From Pseudomonadota bacterium (lineage in GTDB: Bacteria > Pseudomonadota > Alphaproteobacteria > Acetobacterales > Acetobacteraceae): 64,000 bases of DNA. The stretch is taken from positions 1 to 64,000 of the forward strand of contig JAJZVV010000007.1 in the NCBI GenBank assembly GCA_021845595.1. The letters run 5' to 3'. Positions 18,093 through 27,758 of the stretch are shown here, in pieces. The first letter of the stretch is position 1, and each line of letters begins with the position of its first letter. A program made the translations under genes and the position numbers. The notes under the pieces are model-generated. The model was not told where the DNA came from and made no database searches. It saw only the letters and a list, made by a program, of their open reading frames with translations.

Positions 18093-20920
18093 CCGAAGGC
18101 GCCGACCTCGTGGCTGATGGCGGCGCCGATCTCGCGCACTTCGGCGAACAGATCGCGGATCGGGACGAAAATGCCGGCGTGTTCGCGCGCATAGGCGCCT
18201 GACGCCCGCGGTGAGGCCGGCTCGGCGTAGTCGCGCGCCTGCGCCGGATCTTCCGCGGCGGGAAACACCTCCGCCAGCACCGCCAGCGCGCTGGCCACGT
18301 CGAGCCGCAGCAGCCTGCCCTCCAGGGCCTGGCGGGTGAGGCCGTGGCGGGGCGAGAAATCGGGGATCTCGGTGGCCAGCAGCCAGATGCGATGGATCAG
18401 GGCCAGCCGCAGCGCGTGCAGCAGCACCTCGCGCGCGGCCATCCGTGGCGCCTCCGGCCAGACCGCGCGCAGCTGCAACTGGTCGGCCTGGATGCGGCGA
18501 AACATCGCCTGCACCGCCGCCGAAAGGCCGAGCCGCTCGACGCCGCGCGCCACCGCGGCGAGCGCGTCGCGCCGCTCCGGCCGGCGGGCATGCGCCGCGC
18601 GGTCGAACCACGAGGTCGCATCGAGACTGGCCACCACCGCGCGCAGCACATCGAGGTCCGAATGGGTCAGGGCATGCCGCGCCAGGTCGAGCGCGATGCG
18701 GAAACGCTCGCTGCCGGCGCGGAGGTCGGCAAACATGTCCGGCTGGCGCGCCGCCGCCGCACCCAGTCCGTAGAGCGTGTTCGCGCACCAGCCGAGCTGC
18801 TGCAGAATGGCGTTGTTGGGAATGGCGCGCAGCTCGCGCGGGTGGCGGATCAGCGCCGGGCCGCCGAGCCCGTCGGTCTGGCGCGCCGCCGGGCGCGAGC
18901 CGGTCGGATCCAGCAGCGCCGGGCCGAACACGCCGAGCAGAGCGGCGTAGCCCGGGTTCTCGACCAATTCCTCCATGGCCGCGCGGATGGTGGCGAAAAA
19001 ATCCGCGACATAGTCGGGCTCGGCGTAGATCGGATCGGCCGCGGCCGGGGCCGAGGCAAAGGCGTGCTCGGCGATGCGCGCGACCGCCGCGGTGGCGAGT
19101 TCGGGGGTGGCGAAGACGAGGAACCCGTCGCCGCCCTGGAACGCGCTTTCCTCACGCACCACGAGCCCGGCGCGGCCGAGCGCGTGCCGGCTCGCGGGCG
19201 GCGCGAGATAGGCCAGCCGGTCGGCCAGCCGGTCCGGATGCGCGCCGCGGCCGATGCTCTCACCATGGGTGTCGAAGAAGACGACCTCGATTGCCGCGAG
19301 CCCATTGCGCGCCAGCGTCTCCGCCAGCTGCAGCCGCAGCCGCTCGATCAGGTTGCTCGCCGCCAGCTGCCCGACATAGCGCCCGGAATCCGAGTAGCCC
19401 AGCTGCAGCGCCATCCGCCCGACGCCTTGCAGATAGGCCCGCCAATGCGGGCTCCGCAGCGCCTCTTCCAACAGCCGCACGCCGCGCTCCAGCGCCTCGG
19501 CGGTCTCGAACAGCGGGCTGATCTCGACCATCCGCTCGACGCCGAAATGCCGCGCCAGCCACAATGCGGCGAGCAGCGTGTAGCCGCTCTCGGTCTCGGC
19601 GATGAGGAAGCGCACCGGGCTGGCCGCGTCGATGTGCTTGACGATCTGCGCCACCGTCATCATCAGCCGCGCCGCCGAAGCCTGTTCCGTCAGCAACGCG
19701 CCGAAATCGACCGGAACCGGCACCACCGTGTCGAGCGCGGCATTGATCGCCGCGAGCAGGCCGCGTCGGCGCGACGCATCCTCCGGCGAGCCGGCGAGGC
19801 CGAGGCGCTGGCGCACGGCGTTATGCACCTGCGCGGCGTTGAGACGGACATGGGTGTGCGCCAGGCCCAAGCCGTGCGCAGCGAGGCCCGCGCGGGCGAC
19901 GCAGAGCGCCAGCCGCGCCGGTTCGTCGGCCGCGGCGATAGCCGACTCGAACGCCTCGAACACGGGACCGGGCGAAACCAGCGCCGCCTCGCGCCGCTCC
20001 ACCAGCGCATGGGCGAAGCGCTCGGTCTGCTCCGGATCGGCGCTGGTCGGACAGCGCGCGCATTGCTCGGCGACGGCCGCGCGGGCCGCGTCGAGCAGCC
20101 CGACCAGCGGCCCGCCGGCAGCCAGCTGCGCGACCTGCGCGTGCAGCCGGTCGAGCTGCAATGACTTCATCCGCAGCCGGAAGCCGAGCGTGTCCCACCA
20201 GCCGATATCGGTTCGCCCATCGGTATCGTAGCCGACCCAACTGGCCAGGATCACCGGGCGCGGGACCAAACGCGTCCACCGGTCCGGCCAGACGGCGCGG
20301 GCGGCGGCCAGCAGGGCGGCGCCGAGCCGGTCCAGCGCGTCGCGGCCGTTGAGGATGGCGGCGGTGGCCCGCGCGAACTCCTCTTCGAGCGTGATCGGCC
20401 CCGGCCGGTGGCTGGCGAACCGGGCCGCCGGCCGGCCGCTGGCCGCCTCGGCCAGCGCAGCGGCCACCGGCGCGGGCAGGGCGAAGGTCGGGTGGGCGGT
20501 GAATACGGCGGCGAAGCGGGGCCGCTCGACGGCGGCGCGGAACTGGGCGAAGGGAACCGGGCTATCGGCCGGATCGGGGCGCACCAGCCGTTCCGCGATG
20601 ACGGCAAGTGCGCGGTCGCTCGCCGCCGGATCAGCCCCGCCAACCATGCGCGCGAGGCGGGCCGCCCGGTCGTCGAAGGCGGCATCCCGCAAGTGCCGGA
20701 TCAGCGCCGCGATTCGGGGCAGATCGAGCGCCCCCTGGTCGAGACGGCGCGAAATCCCCAGCGCGATGGCCAGCACCGGGTTGCCGAACGGATCCTCCTC
20801 GGCGCGCAGCCGCGCAGCCTCGGTCAAGGTCAGCAACTCGGCGGCCAGCGCCTCGGGATCGGATGCGTCCACCGCGACACCATGCCCGACCCCCTGCTGC
20901 ATCGCAACATTCGTCCGCAT
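18089..20920 (-). CDS. ppc: Divergent phosphoenolpyruvate carboxylase
   Basis: A 943-residue protein of PEPC length that fixes bicarbonate onto PEP to form oxaloacetate. Recognisable blocks are FTAHPTF with catalytic His143 and [16 protein letters not shown] (canonical GYSDSGKDAGR). A third is [11 protein letters not shown] near residue 552, where the canonical loop reads HGRGGTVGRGG. The region [15 protein letters not shown] replaces the usual LRAIPWIFAWTQ. The C-terminus lacks the usual Asn-Thr-Gly end and stops inside a palindromic repeat. It clearly belongs to the superfamily but the active-site loop is altered, so the activity should be regarded as probable, not certain. Start ATG at 20920; an alternative ATG lies six codons downstream. 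Confidence 0.8.
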   Translation of the reverse strand: MRTNVAMQQGVGHGVAVDASDPEALAAELLTLTEAARLRAEEDPFGNPVLAIALGISRRLDQGALDLPRIAALIRHLRDAAFDDRAARLARMVGGADPAASDRALAVIAERLVRPDPADSPVPFAQFRAAVERPRFAAVFTAHPTFALPAPVAAALAEAASGRPAARFASHRPGPITLEEEFARATAAILNGRDALDRLGAALLAAARAVWPDRWTRLVPRPVILASWVGYDTDGRTDIGWWDTLGFRLRMKSLQLDRLHAQVAQLAAGGPLVGLLDAARAAVAEQCARCPTSADPEQTERFAHALVERREAALVSPGPVFEAFESAIAAADEPARLALCVARAGLAAHGLGLAHTHVRLNAAQVHNAVRQRLGLAGSPEDASRRRGLLAAINAALDTVVPVPVDFGALLTEQASAARLMMTVAQIVKHIDAASPVRFLIAETESGYTLLAALWLARHFGVERMVEISPLFETAEALERGVRLLEEALRSPHWRAYLQGVGRMALQLGYSDSGRYVGQLAASNLIERLRLQLAETLARNGLAAIEVVFFDTHGESIGRGAHPDRLADRLAYLAPPASRHALGRAGLVVREESAFQGGDGFLVFATPELATAAVARIAEHAFASAPAAADPIYAEPDYVADFFATIRAAMEELVENPGYAALLGVFGPALLDPTGSRPAARQTDGLGGPALIRHPRELRAIPNNAILQQLGWCANTLYGLGAAAARQPDMFADLRAGSERFRIALDLARHALTHSDLDVLRAVVASLDATSWFDRAAHARRPERRDALAAVARGVERLGLSAAVQAMFRRIQADQLQLRAVWPEAPRMAAREVLLHALRLALIHRIWLLATEIPDFSPRHGLTRQALEGRLLRLDVASALAVLAEVFPAAEDPAQARDYAEPASPRASGAYAREHAGIFVPIRDLFAEVREIGAAISHEVGAFG

Positions 20921-21003
20921 CGGCGCGCATCCACGCCCCGCGGCGTGCGGCGTGGCGGCCAGGGTTGCGGCTCCGCGCCGCTCCGCCTATGCACGCAGGC
21001 GGA

Positions 21004-22203
21004 ATGGAACCAGCGCCGAACCCACTCGCGATCGCGCATCAGCATGTCCGCTTCGCGGACGGGACCGTCCTGGATTGCGGGGTACGCCTGCCGAGCCTGG
21101 AGGTCGCCTATCGCACCTACGGCACGCTCAATGGCGAGCGGACCAACGCCATCCTCGTCTGCCACGCCCTGACCGGCGACCAGTACGTCGCCGAGCCCCA
21201 TCCGCTCACCGGCCGGCCTGGCTGGTGGGAAGCGGTGGTCGGCCCCGGGCGGCCGATCGACACGGACCGATTTTTCGTCATCTGCGCCAACGTGCTCGGC
21301 GGATGCATGGGGTCCACCGGGCCGCGCTCGGTGCGTGACGATGACCGGGGCGACGGCACCGCGCTGTGGGGCACCGCGTTTCCGCCGGTGACGATCGGCG
21401 ACATGGTCCGCGCCCAGCAGCGGCTGATCACGCATCTCGGCATCCATCGCCTGTTCGCCGTCGTCGGCGGTTCCATGGGCGGGATGCAGGCGCTGCAATG
21501 GGCCGCTTCCTATCCCGACCGCGTCTTCGCCGCGGTGCCGGTGGCCGCCGCCGCCTACCATTCGGCGCAGAACATCGCCTTCCACGAAGTCGGCCGCCAA
21601 GCGATATTCGCCGATCCTGACTGGCAGGGCGGCCGCTACTGGCAGACCGGGCGGGTGCCCGCCCGCGGCCTCGCCGTGGCGCGCATGGCGGCGCACATCA
21701 CCTACCTGAGCGAGCAGGCGCTGACGCGCAAGTTCGGCCGCCGTCAGCGCGGTGCGGAGACCGCAGGCGCCCAGAGCCCTGGCGAGGCCAGCGGAGAAGA
21801 AGGCGCCGGGCTCGGCATGTTCGATGAGATTTTCGAGGTCGAGAGCTATCTCCGTCACCAGGGCAGCACCTTCGTGCGCCGCTTCGACGCCAACTCCTAT
21901 CTCACCATCACCCGCGCGATGGATTATTTCGACCTGGCGCAGGACCATGATGGCGACCTGGCCAGCGCGTTCCGCAATGCGCGGACGCGCTTCTGCCTCG
22001 TCTCGTTCAGCTCCGACTGGCTGTTTCCGACCGCCGAGAGCCGCGCCGTGGCGCGCGCGCTCAACCGCGCCGGGGCCAATGTGAGCTTCGTCGAGATCGA
22101 GAGTGACAAGGGCCACGACGCCTTCCTGCTCGACGAGCCCGGCTTCCATCGCACGCTGGCGGGATTCCTCGCCGGCTGCGCCGAGCATGCGGGCCTCGCA
22201 TGA
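21004..22203 (+). CDS. metX: Homoserine O-acetyltransferase (MetX)
   Basis: A 399-residue alpha/beta-hydrolase that acylates homoserine from acetyl-CoA, or possibly succinyl-CoA, in methionine synthesis. The nucleophile is Ser157 in [10 protein letters not shown]. The acid Asp is in [12 protein letters not shown] and the histidine in KGHDAFLL. The early blocks [13 protein letters not shown] and [14 protein letters not shown] are characteristic of MetX. A Gly/Glu-rich insertion lies at about 245-270 before the lid helices. It is followed after 10 bp by metW, the usual partner in proteobacteria. The start is the ATG at 21004; an in-frame ATG at 20989 is possible. Acyl donor specificity cannot be judged. 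Confidence 0.95.
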   Translation: MEPAPNPLAIAHQHVRFADGTVLDCGVRLPSLEVAYRTYGTLNGERTNAILVCHALTGDQYVAEPHPLTGRPGWWEAVVGPGRPIDTDRFFVICANVLGGCMGSTGPRSVRDDDRGDGTALWGTAFPPVTIGDMVRAQQRLITHLGIHRLFAVVGGSMGGMQALQWAASYPDRVFAAVPVAAAAYHSAQNIAFHEVGRQAIFADPDWQGGRYWQTGRVPARGLAVARMAAHITYLSEQALTRKFGRRQRGAETAGAQSPGEASGEEGAGLGMFDEIFEVESYLRHQGSTFVRRFDANSYLTITRAMDYFDLAQDHDGDLASAFRNARTRFCLVSFSSDWLFPTAESRAVARALNRAGANVSFVEIESDKGHDAFLLDEPGFHRTLAGFLAGCAEHAGLA

Positions 22204-22213
22204 GAGGCCCGCG

Positions 22214-22858
22214 ATGAACGCTCCGCTGCGCGGCGACGTCCGCCATGTCGCCAAGAACATGCGGGTCGATCTCCGCCTGATCGCGGACATGATCGCCCCC
22301 GGCGCGCGCGTTCTCGATATCGGTTGCGGCGACGGCACCCTCATCGCGCATCTGTTCCATACCAAAGGCTGCGATGCGCGCGGCATCGAGATCGACATGG
22401 CCGAGGTGACGCGGGCCATCGCCTTCGGCCTGCCGGTGATGCACGGCGATGCCGACACCGACCTTGCCCACTACGCCGCAGACGCGTTCGACTACGTCGT
22501 ACTGTCGCGCACGCTGCAGGCGGTGGAGAAGCCGCACGAGGTGCTGCGGCAGATGCTGCGCATCAGCGCGCGCGCGGTGATCAGCTTTCCCAATTTCGGC
22601 CATTGGATGGTGCGCTGGCAGCTGCTCGCCACCGGGCGGATGCCGATGACGCCGACCTGGGACAAGCCCTGGTATGCGACCCCCAACATCCATCCCTGCA
22701 CCATCCGCGATTTCTTCGCGCTGTGCGAGGCGGAAGGCTATGTCGTCGAGCGCTGGCTCGCCGCCGACGAAGCCGGTCGGCGCTCGCCCTGGCGACGGTC
22801 GCCGCGGCTCGCCAACCTGTTCGGCGAGCAGGGCGTGTTCCTGCTGCGCCGCCGCTGA
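22214..22858 (+). CDS. metW: MetW methyltransferase-fold protein, MetX partner
   Basis: A 214-residue class I SAM-methyltransferase-like protein. Motif I is VLDIGCGDGTLI. The blocks YVVLSRTLQAV and VISFPNFGHW are characteristic of MetW. It forms a complex with MetX in methionine biosynthesis in several proteobacteria. It sits directly downstream of metX in the same operon and converges with the chvG kinase gene, with which it abuts (stops at 22858 and 22859). No terminator fits between them, so read-through into antisense of chvG is possible. Confidence 0.93.
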   Translation: MNAPLRGDVRHVAKNMRVDLRLIADMIAPGARVLDIGCGDGTLIAHLFHTKGCDARGIEIDMAEVTRAIAFGLPVMHGDADTDLAHYAADAFDYVVLSRTLQAVEKPHEVLRQMLRISARAVISFPNFGHWMVRWQLLATGRMPMTPTWDKPWYATPNIHPCTIRDFFALCEAEGYVVERWLAADEAGRRSPWRRSPRLANLFGEQGVFLLRRR

Positions 22859-24556
22859 TCACGCCTTCGGCAGGCGCACGGTGAAGCGGGCGCCGATCAC
22901 GCGCCCTGCGGCGTCGCGGCGGTTCTCGGCGGTGATGCGTCCCTTCAGCGCGGCGACGATCTGACGGCTGATCGAAAGCCCGAGCCCGGAGTGCTGGCCG
23001 AAGCGCTCACCCTTCGGCCGCTCCGAATAGAAGCGGTCGAAGATGTGTTCGAGCCTGGCCTCGGGAACCCCCGGTCCGTCATCGTCGATGGTGATTTCCA
23101 CGATCCCGCCCATCTCGCGCGCGGCGAGCCGGATGGGGCCGTTCGGCGGGCTGAAGGACTGGGCGTTGCTGATCAAATTGCGCAGCACCTGCACCAGCCG
23201 GTCCTCCACCGCCGGCACCACGAGGCCGGTCTCCGGCGCATCGACGATCAGGCGCGGATCGCCGTCGCCGCGCGTGGCGCGATCGATGTCGGCGAGCGTC
23301 GCCAGGATCGGCGCAACATCCACCGGCGCCGTGGGCGTGCGCGACAGCTCGGCATCGATCCGGGAGGCGTCGGAAATGTCGCTGATCAGACGATCGAGCC
23401 GCAGCACATCCTCGGCGATGATGGCCAGCAGGCGTCGCTGCTGCCCGGCGTCGTCGATGCGCCGAAGCGTCTCGATGGCACTGCGGATCGACGAAAGTGG
23501 ATTCTTTATCTCGTGCGCGACATCGGCGGCGAACCGCTCGATCGCGTCCATCCGCGCCCACAGGGCCGCGGCGCTTTCGGCGAGCGCGTGCGCCAGTTCG
23601 CCGACCTCATCGCGCCGCGCCAGCAGCGCGGCCGGGACGGCACCGGCCCGCCCGCGTCCTTCGCGCATATGTTCGGCCGCTTCCGCCAGCCGCAGGATCG
23701 GCCGCGCGATGGTGAGCGACAGATACCAAGACATGATCACGGTGAGCCCGAGCGCGAAGCCGAACAGCGCCAGGATCGAGACGCGCACCGCGGACAGCGA
23801 GGCGTCGACCTCGCGCGCCTCGCGGGTGAGGAGAATGATGCCGACGGTGACCTTGTCGCGCTGCACCGGCTCCGCGACGGTGACCAGCAAGCGATTGGCG
23901 CCGGTGCGACGGATATAGGGCGGCATCTCGCGGGACTGGTTGGAGCTGTCCATGCGCAGCTCCTCCTTGACGTCCGGCTGCCAATCGAGACCACCGGCTG
24001 CCGGGCTCATCTGCAGGTCCTGCGTGCCACCTTGCGACAGGCCGGAGAGCACCCGGTCGTAGAACCACCCGATGGCGTCCAGCAGCCAGCCGGCCCGCGG
24101 CGGCGGCGGCGGTTCGGCGATCACGACCCCCGCGGCGCGCTCCAGCTCGCGGCTGTCGCCGATCAGGGTGCCGTCCGGCGCATAGAGCTTGGCCTGCGCG
24201 TTGGGCGTGGGCTCCGTGAGCCGGCGCAGCAGCGGCCGGGCGAGCTCGGGCACCAGCATCCAGCGCTGCCCGTTCTCCTCGTGCACCGCCGCCTCGCCGA
24301 GCGCGCCGGCATAGATTTTGGCCTGCTCGCGCAAGGCGGATACCTCGGCTTCAAGCAGCCCGTTCTGGTATTGGTTGAGATAGAGCAACGCCGCGACGAG
24401 CAGGGCCAGAGGCAAGGCATTGACCAGCAGGATGCGCTGCAGCAGCGGCGACACCCAGCGCCGGGACACCCGTCGGCGCGGCGCCCGGTCCGCGGCGGGA
24501 GCGTCGTCCGCCGGGCTCAGCCCGTCAATGATCCTTGTAGCGGTAGCCGATGCCAT
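22859..24556 (-). CDS. chvG: ChvG-type sensor histidine kinase
   Basis: A 565-residue membrane kinase. It has TM1 at about 40-60, a long periplasmic sensor region of roughly 195 residues, TM2 at about 256-277 and a HAMP segment. The HisKA domain has His348 in [15 protein letters not shown], and the HATPase domain carries DDGPGVPE and [11 protein letters not shown]. The periplasmic insert and the final block match ChvG/ExoS, which sense acid and envelope stress in Rhizobiaceae. Its ATG overlaps the end of chvI by about 30 bp. Where rhizobia have hprK next, metW lies here in the opposite direction. Confidence 0.93.
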   Translation of the reverse strand: MASATATRIIDGLSPADDAPAADRAPRRRVSRRWVSPLLQRILLVNALPLALLVAALLYLNQYQNGLLEAEVSALREQAKIYAGALGEAAVHEENGQRWMLVPELARPLLRRLTEPTPNAQAKLYAPDGTLIGDSRELERAAGVVIAEPPPPPRAGWLLDAIGWFYDRVLSGLSQGGTQDLQMSPAAGGLDWQPDVKEELRMDSSNQSREMPPYIRRTGANRLLVTVAEPVQRDKVTVGIILLTREAREVDASLSAVRVSILALFGFALGLTVIMSWYLSLTIARPILRLAEAAEHMREGRGRAGAVPAALLARRDEVGELAHALAESAAALWARMDAIERFAADVAHEIKNPLSSIRSAIETLRRIDDAGQQRRLLAIIAEDVLRLDRLISDISDASRIDAELSRTPTAPVDVAPILATLADIDRATRGDGDPRLIVDAPETGLVVPAVEDRLVQVLRNLISNAQSFSPPNGPIRLAAREMGGIVEITIDDDGPGVPEARLEHIFDRFYSERPKGERFGQHSGLGLSISRQIVAALKGRITAENRRDAAGRVIGARFTVRLPKA

Positions 24557-25226
24557 AGAGCGTCTCGATCTGGTTGAAGTCGTCATCCACGGAGCGGAAC
24601 TTCTTGCGGATGCGCTTGACGTGGCTGTCGATGGTCCGGTCGTCGACGTAGGTGGTTTCGCCATAGGCGGCGTCGATCAGCTGGTCGCGCGACTTCACCA
24701 TGCCCGGGCGCGCGGCGAGCGCCTTGACCAGCAGGAACTCGGTCACCGTGAGGTCGATGTCCTGCCCGCGCCAGGTGCACTGGTGCTTGGTCTCGTCGAG
24801 CAGCAGTTCGCCGCGCCGGATCACGCCGGAATGGGTGCCGACGCCGTCCGCCCGCCCCGCCTCGTTGCGGCGCAGCAGCGCGCGGATGCGTTCGATCAGC
24901 AGCCGCTGGCTGAACGGCTTGGTGATGTAATCGTCGGCGCCGAGCCGAAGCCCCATCAGTTCGTCCACCTCCTCGTCCTTGCTGGTGAGGAAGATTACCG
25001 GCACCGAGGAACGCGCCCGCAGCCGCTGCAGCAGCTCCATCCCATCCATGCGCGGCATCTTGACGTCCAGCACCGCGAGATCCACCGGCCGGGCAAGCAG
25101 GCCCTGGAGCGCGCTCTCGCCATCGGTGTAAGTGCGCACGGCGAACCCTTCCTGCTCCAGCGTCATCGCGACGCTGGTCAGGATGTTGCGGTCGTCGTCC
25201 ACCAGGGCAATCGTCTGCTTGGTCAC
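24525..25226 (-). CDS. chvI: ChvI-type response regulator (OmpR family)
   Basis: A 233-residue regulator. The receiver has the acidic pair in LVDDD and phosphoacceptor Asp54 in [12 protein letters not shown], with Lys in YITKPFS. A winged-helix DNA-binding domain follows, with [14 protein letters not shown] and a C-terminal THE segment containing [15 protein letters not shown]. The GTG start at 25226 is preceded by GGAGAG. A longer in-frame start exists but would precede the receiver by 13 codons with no ribosome-binding site. It is divergent from the HugZ-like gene and pckA by 77 bp. Proximity of chvI to pckA is known from rhizobia. Confidence 0.95.
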   Translation of the reverse strand: MTKQTIALVDDDRNILTSVAMTLEQEGFAVRTYTDGESALQGLLARPVDLAVLDVKMPRMDGMELLQRLRARSSVPVIFLTSKDEEVDELMGLRLGADDYITKPFSQRLLIERIRALLRRNEAGRADGVGTHSGVIRRGELLLDETKHQCTWRGQDIDLTVTEFLLVKALAARPGMVKSRDQLIDAAYGETTYVDDRTIDSHVKRIRKKFRSVDDDFNQIETLYGIGYRYKDH

Positions 25227-25303
25227 GCATGCTCTCCGGTTCGCTGCTCCGGCTCGGAATGGCATGGCATTGTGGCAGAACAGGCAACAAAGGTGAACAA
25301 AAT

Positions 25304-26107
25304 ATGGCGACGATCGAGTCCGACCCGATCAAGGCGCCCGAGAATGCGCCCGCATGGCAGGCCCGCGGCCTGTTGCGCGCCGCCCGATCGGCGAGTCTGG
25401 CGACGGCCCGCGATGGCCAGCCCTATGTCGCGCTCGTGACGCCGGCGACGGCTGGCGACCTCTCGATTCTGCTGCTGCTCTCGACGCTGTCCGAGCATAC
25501 CCGCCAGCTCGCGCGCGAGCCACGCTGCGCCCTGCTGGTCAGCGCAGCGGCGGCGGAGGCCAACCCGCAGACGGCGCCGCGGGCTACCTTCACCTGCCTC
25601 GCCGCGCCGGAGCCGGACGTGGCGCTCAAGACGCGGTATCTCTCGATTCACCCCTACGCCCGGCTCTACGCCGATTTCGCGGATTTCGCCCTGTGGCGTC
25701 TGGCGCCGACCGCGGCGATGCTGGTCGGCGGGTTCGCCCGCGCCGACCGGATCCGGCGCGAGGCCTTGCTGCCTGAGCCGGCGGCGGTGGCCACGCTCGC
25801 CGCCGCCGAGCCGGACATTCTGGCGCACGTGAACGGGGAGCATGCCGACGCGCTGGCCGCCATCGCCGGCAAACCGGGCCCATGGCGGCTCACGGCGCTC
25901 GACGTGGACGGGTTCGACCTCGGTCCGGCCGATGTCCGCGACGACGGACCAACGCTGCGCTACCCGTGGTCTGGTCCGGTCCACGATGCCGACGGCGTGC
26001 GTGCGGAATTGATCCGCCTTACCCGCGCCGCGCGTGGGCTTGACGCTGCCGCCCCGGCCAAGCGAGGCTCCGTTCCCCCGACGCGCAACCAGGAACGGCA
26101 GCCGTGA
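25304..26107 (+). CDS. HugZ-like FMN-barrel protein with DUF2470 domain
   Basis: A 267-residue protein. The N-terminal pyridoxamine-phosphate-oxidase-like split barrel (residues 15-165) includes [21 protein letters not shown]-terminal DUF2470 domain includes [10 protein letters not shown]. This arrangement is found in HugZ-type heme-binding or heme-degrading proteins and in general FMN flavoproteins. Heme ligation cannot be shown here. AAGGTG lies before the ATG. The stop overlaps the GTG of pckA (GTGA), so the two genes are co-transcribed and coupled. In rhizobia the neighbour of chvI is pckA itself, so this gene is an insertion in that pattern. Confidence 0.85.
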   Translation: MATIESDPIKAPENAPAWQARGLLRAARSASLATARDGQPYVALVTPATAGDLSILLLLSTLSEHTRQLAREPRCALLVSAAAAEANPQTAPRATFTCLAAPEPDVALKTRYLSIHPYARLYADFADFALWRLAPTAAMLVGGFARADRIRREALLPEPAAVATLAAAEPDILAHVNGEHADALAAIAGKPGPWRLTALDVDGFDLGPADVRDDGPTLRYPWSGPVHDADGVRAELIRLTRAARGLDAAAPAKRGSVPPTRNQERQP

Positions 26108-27723
26108 CCAACGCAGAGTCACCCCACCATGTCGGCGCCGATGCCGCGTCCCCGCTCGCGGGCACGGGCGTGCATACGCTGCTGCCGGTGCACGCCAACC
26201 TCGCCCTGCCCCAGCTCCTTGCCCATGCGATCCGTCGCGGCGAAGGGCGCCTGACCACCGATGGCGCGCTGACGGTGCGGACCGGTGCGCATACCGGCCG
26301 GTCGGTGGCCGACAAGTTCGTTGTCGACGAGGCCGAGAGCAGCGGCGAGGTCTGGTGGGGCAAGGTCAACCAGCGCCTGGCGCCGGAGCGCTTCGCCCTG
26401 CTGCGCGCGCGGGTGCAGGCTTATCTGCAAGGCCAGGAACTGTTCGTGCAGGATCTCCACGCCGGGGCCGACCCGGCGCACCGGCTGCGTGTGCGCCTCG
26501 TCACCACCGATGCCTGGCACGCCGCCTTCGCGCGCAACATGTTCCTTCGCCCCGCCGCCGCCGAGCTGAGCGATTTCGTCCCGGACTACACGATCCTCCA
26601 CGCGCCGCGCTTCGAGACCGATCCCACCATCGACGGCGTGCGCAGCGCCACCGCCATCGCGCTCTCGTTCGGCCAGCGCTGCATCGTCATCGCCGGCACG
26701 CAGTATGCCGGCGAGATCAAGAAGTCGGTGTTCACTGTGATGAACTGGTCGCTACCCGCGCGCGGTGTGCTGCCGATGCATTGCAGCGCCAATATCGGAC
26801 CGAACGACGACGTGGCACTGTTCTTCGGCCTCTCCGGCACCGGCAAAACGACGCTCTCCTCCGACCCCGCGCGGCGGCTGATCGGTGACGACGAGCATGG
26901 CTGGAGCGCCGACGGTGTCTTCAACATCGAAGGCGGCTGCTACGCCAAGGTCATCAACCTCTCCGCCGAGGCCGAGCCGGGCATATGGGCGGCGACCCAC
27001 CGGTTCGGCGCCGTGCTCGAGAATGTCGTCGCCGACCCGAGCGGCCGGCTCGACCTCACCGACGCCACCTACACCGAGAACACGCGCTCCTGCTACCCGA
27101 TCGACTACGTTGCCAACGCCGAACCCTCGGGTCGTGGCAGCCATCCGCGCAATGTGGTGATGCTGACCGCTGACGCGTTCGGCGTGCTTCCGCCCATCGC
27201 GCGGCTATCGCCGGCCCAGGCGATGTATCACTTCCTGTCCGGCTACACCGCGCGCGTCGCCGGCACCGAGAAGGGGCTGGGCGCGGAACCGCAGGCGACG
27301 TTTTCCGCCTGCTTCGGTGCCCCGTTCCTGCCGCGGCATCCGGAAATCTACGCCAAGATGCTCGAAGATTTCATCGCTGCGCATGGCGCGGAGTGCTGGC
27401 TCGTGAACACGGGCTGGACCGGCGGCGCCTACGGCGTCGGCACCCGGATGCCGATCCGCCATACCCGAGCCCTGCTTGCCGCTGCCCTCGATGGCAGCCT
27501 CACAGCCGCTCGCTTCCATCGCGAACCGCATTTCGGCCTGATGATACCCGACGCCGTGCCTGGCGTGCCCGCGGCGCTGCTCGACCCGCGCCAGGCATGG
27601 TCCGATCCGCAAGCCTACGACGAGGCAGCCCGCACGCTTGCGGGCCGGTTCGAGGCGAATTTCGTCGCCTTCGCGCCACTGGTCGGCGAGGATGTCCGCG
27701 CCGTCGCCATCAGCGCCGCCTGA
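26104..27723 (+). CDS. pckA: ATP-dependent phosphoenolpyruvate carboxykinase
   Basis: A 539-residue enzyme that converts oxaloacetate and ATP to PEP for gluconeogenesis. Kinase-1a Walker motif FGLSGTGKTTLSSD, preceded by the kinase-2-region block HCSANIG, is at about 225-248. The later blocks IGDDEHGW (metal-binding Asp) and the adenine-binding TARVAGTEKG region are present. Length is normal. The GTG start overlaps the HugZ-like stop. It is 35 bp from the convergent flhA stop. With the ppc gene at 18089 it gives both directions of the PEP-oxaloacetate node in one 10-kb stretch. Confidence 0.97.
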   Translation: MTNAESPHHVGADAASPLAGTGVHTLLPVHANLALPQLLAHAIRRGEGRLTTDGALTVRTGAHTGRSVADKFVVDEAESSGEVWWGKVNQRLAPERFALLRARVQAYLQGQELFVQDLHAGADPAHRLRVRLVTTDAWHAAFARNMFLRPAAAELSDFVPDYTILHAPRFETDPTIDGVRSATAIALSFGQRCIVIAGTQYAGEIKKSVFTVMNWSLPARGVLPMHCSANIGPNDDVALFFGLSGTGKTTLSSDPARRLIGDDEHGWSADGVFNIEGGCYAKVINLSAEAEPGIWAATHRFGAVLENVVADPSGRLDLTDATYTENTRSCYPIDYVANAEPSGRGSHPRNVVMLTADAFGVLPPIARLSPAQAMYHFLSGYTARVAGTEKGLGAEPQATFSACFGAPFLPRHPEIYAKMLEDFIAAHGAECWLVNTGWTGGAYGVGTRMPIRHTRALLAAALDGSLTAARFHREPHFGLMIPDAVPGVPAALLDPRQAWSDPQAYDEAARTLAGRFEANFVAFAPLVGEDVRAVAISAA

Positions 27724-27758
27724 TCGGTCCGAACGGCCCCCCTGCCGCGCCGATGATC

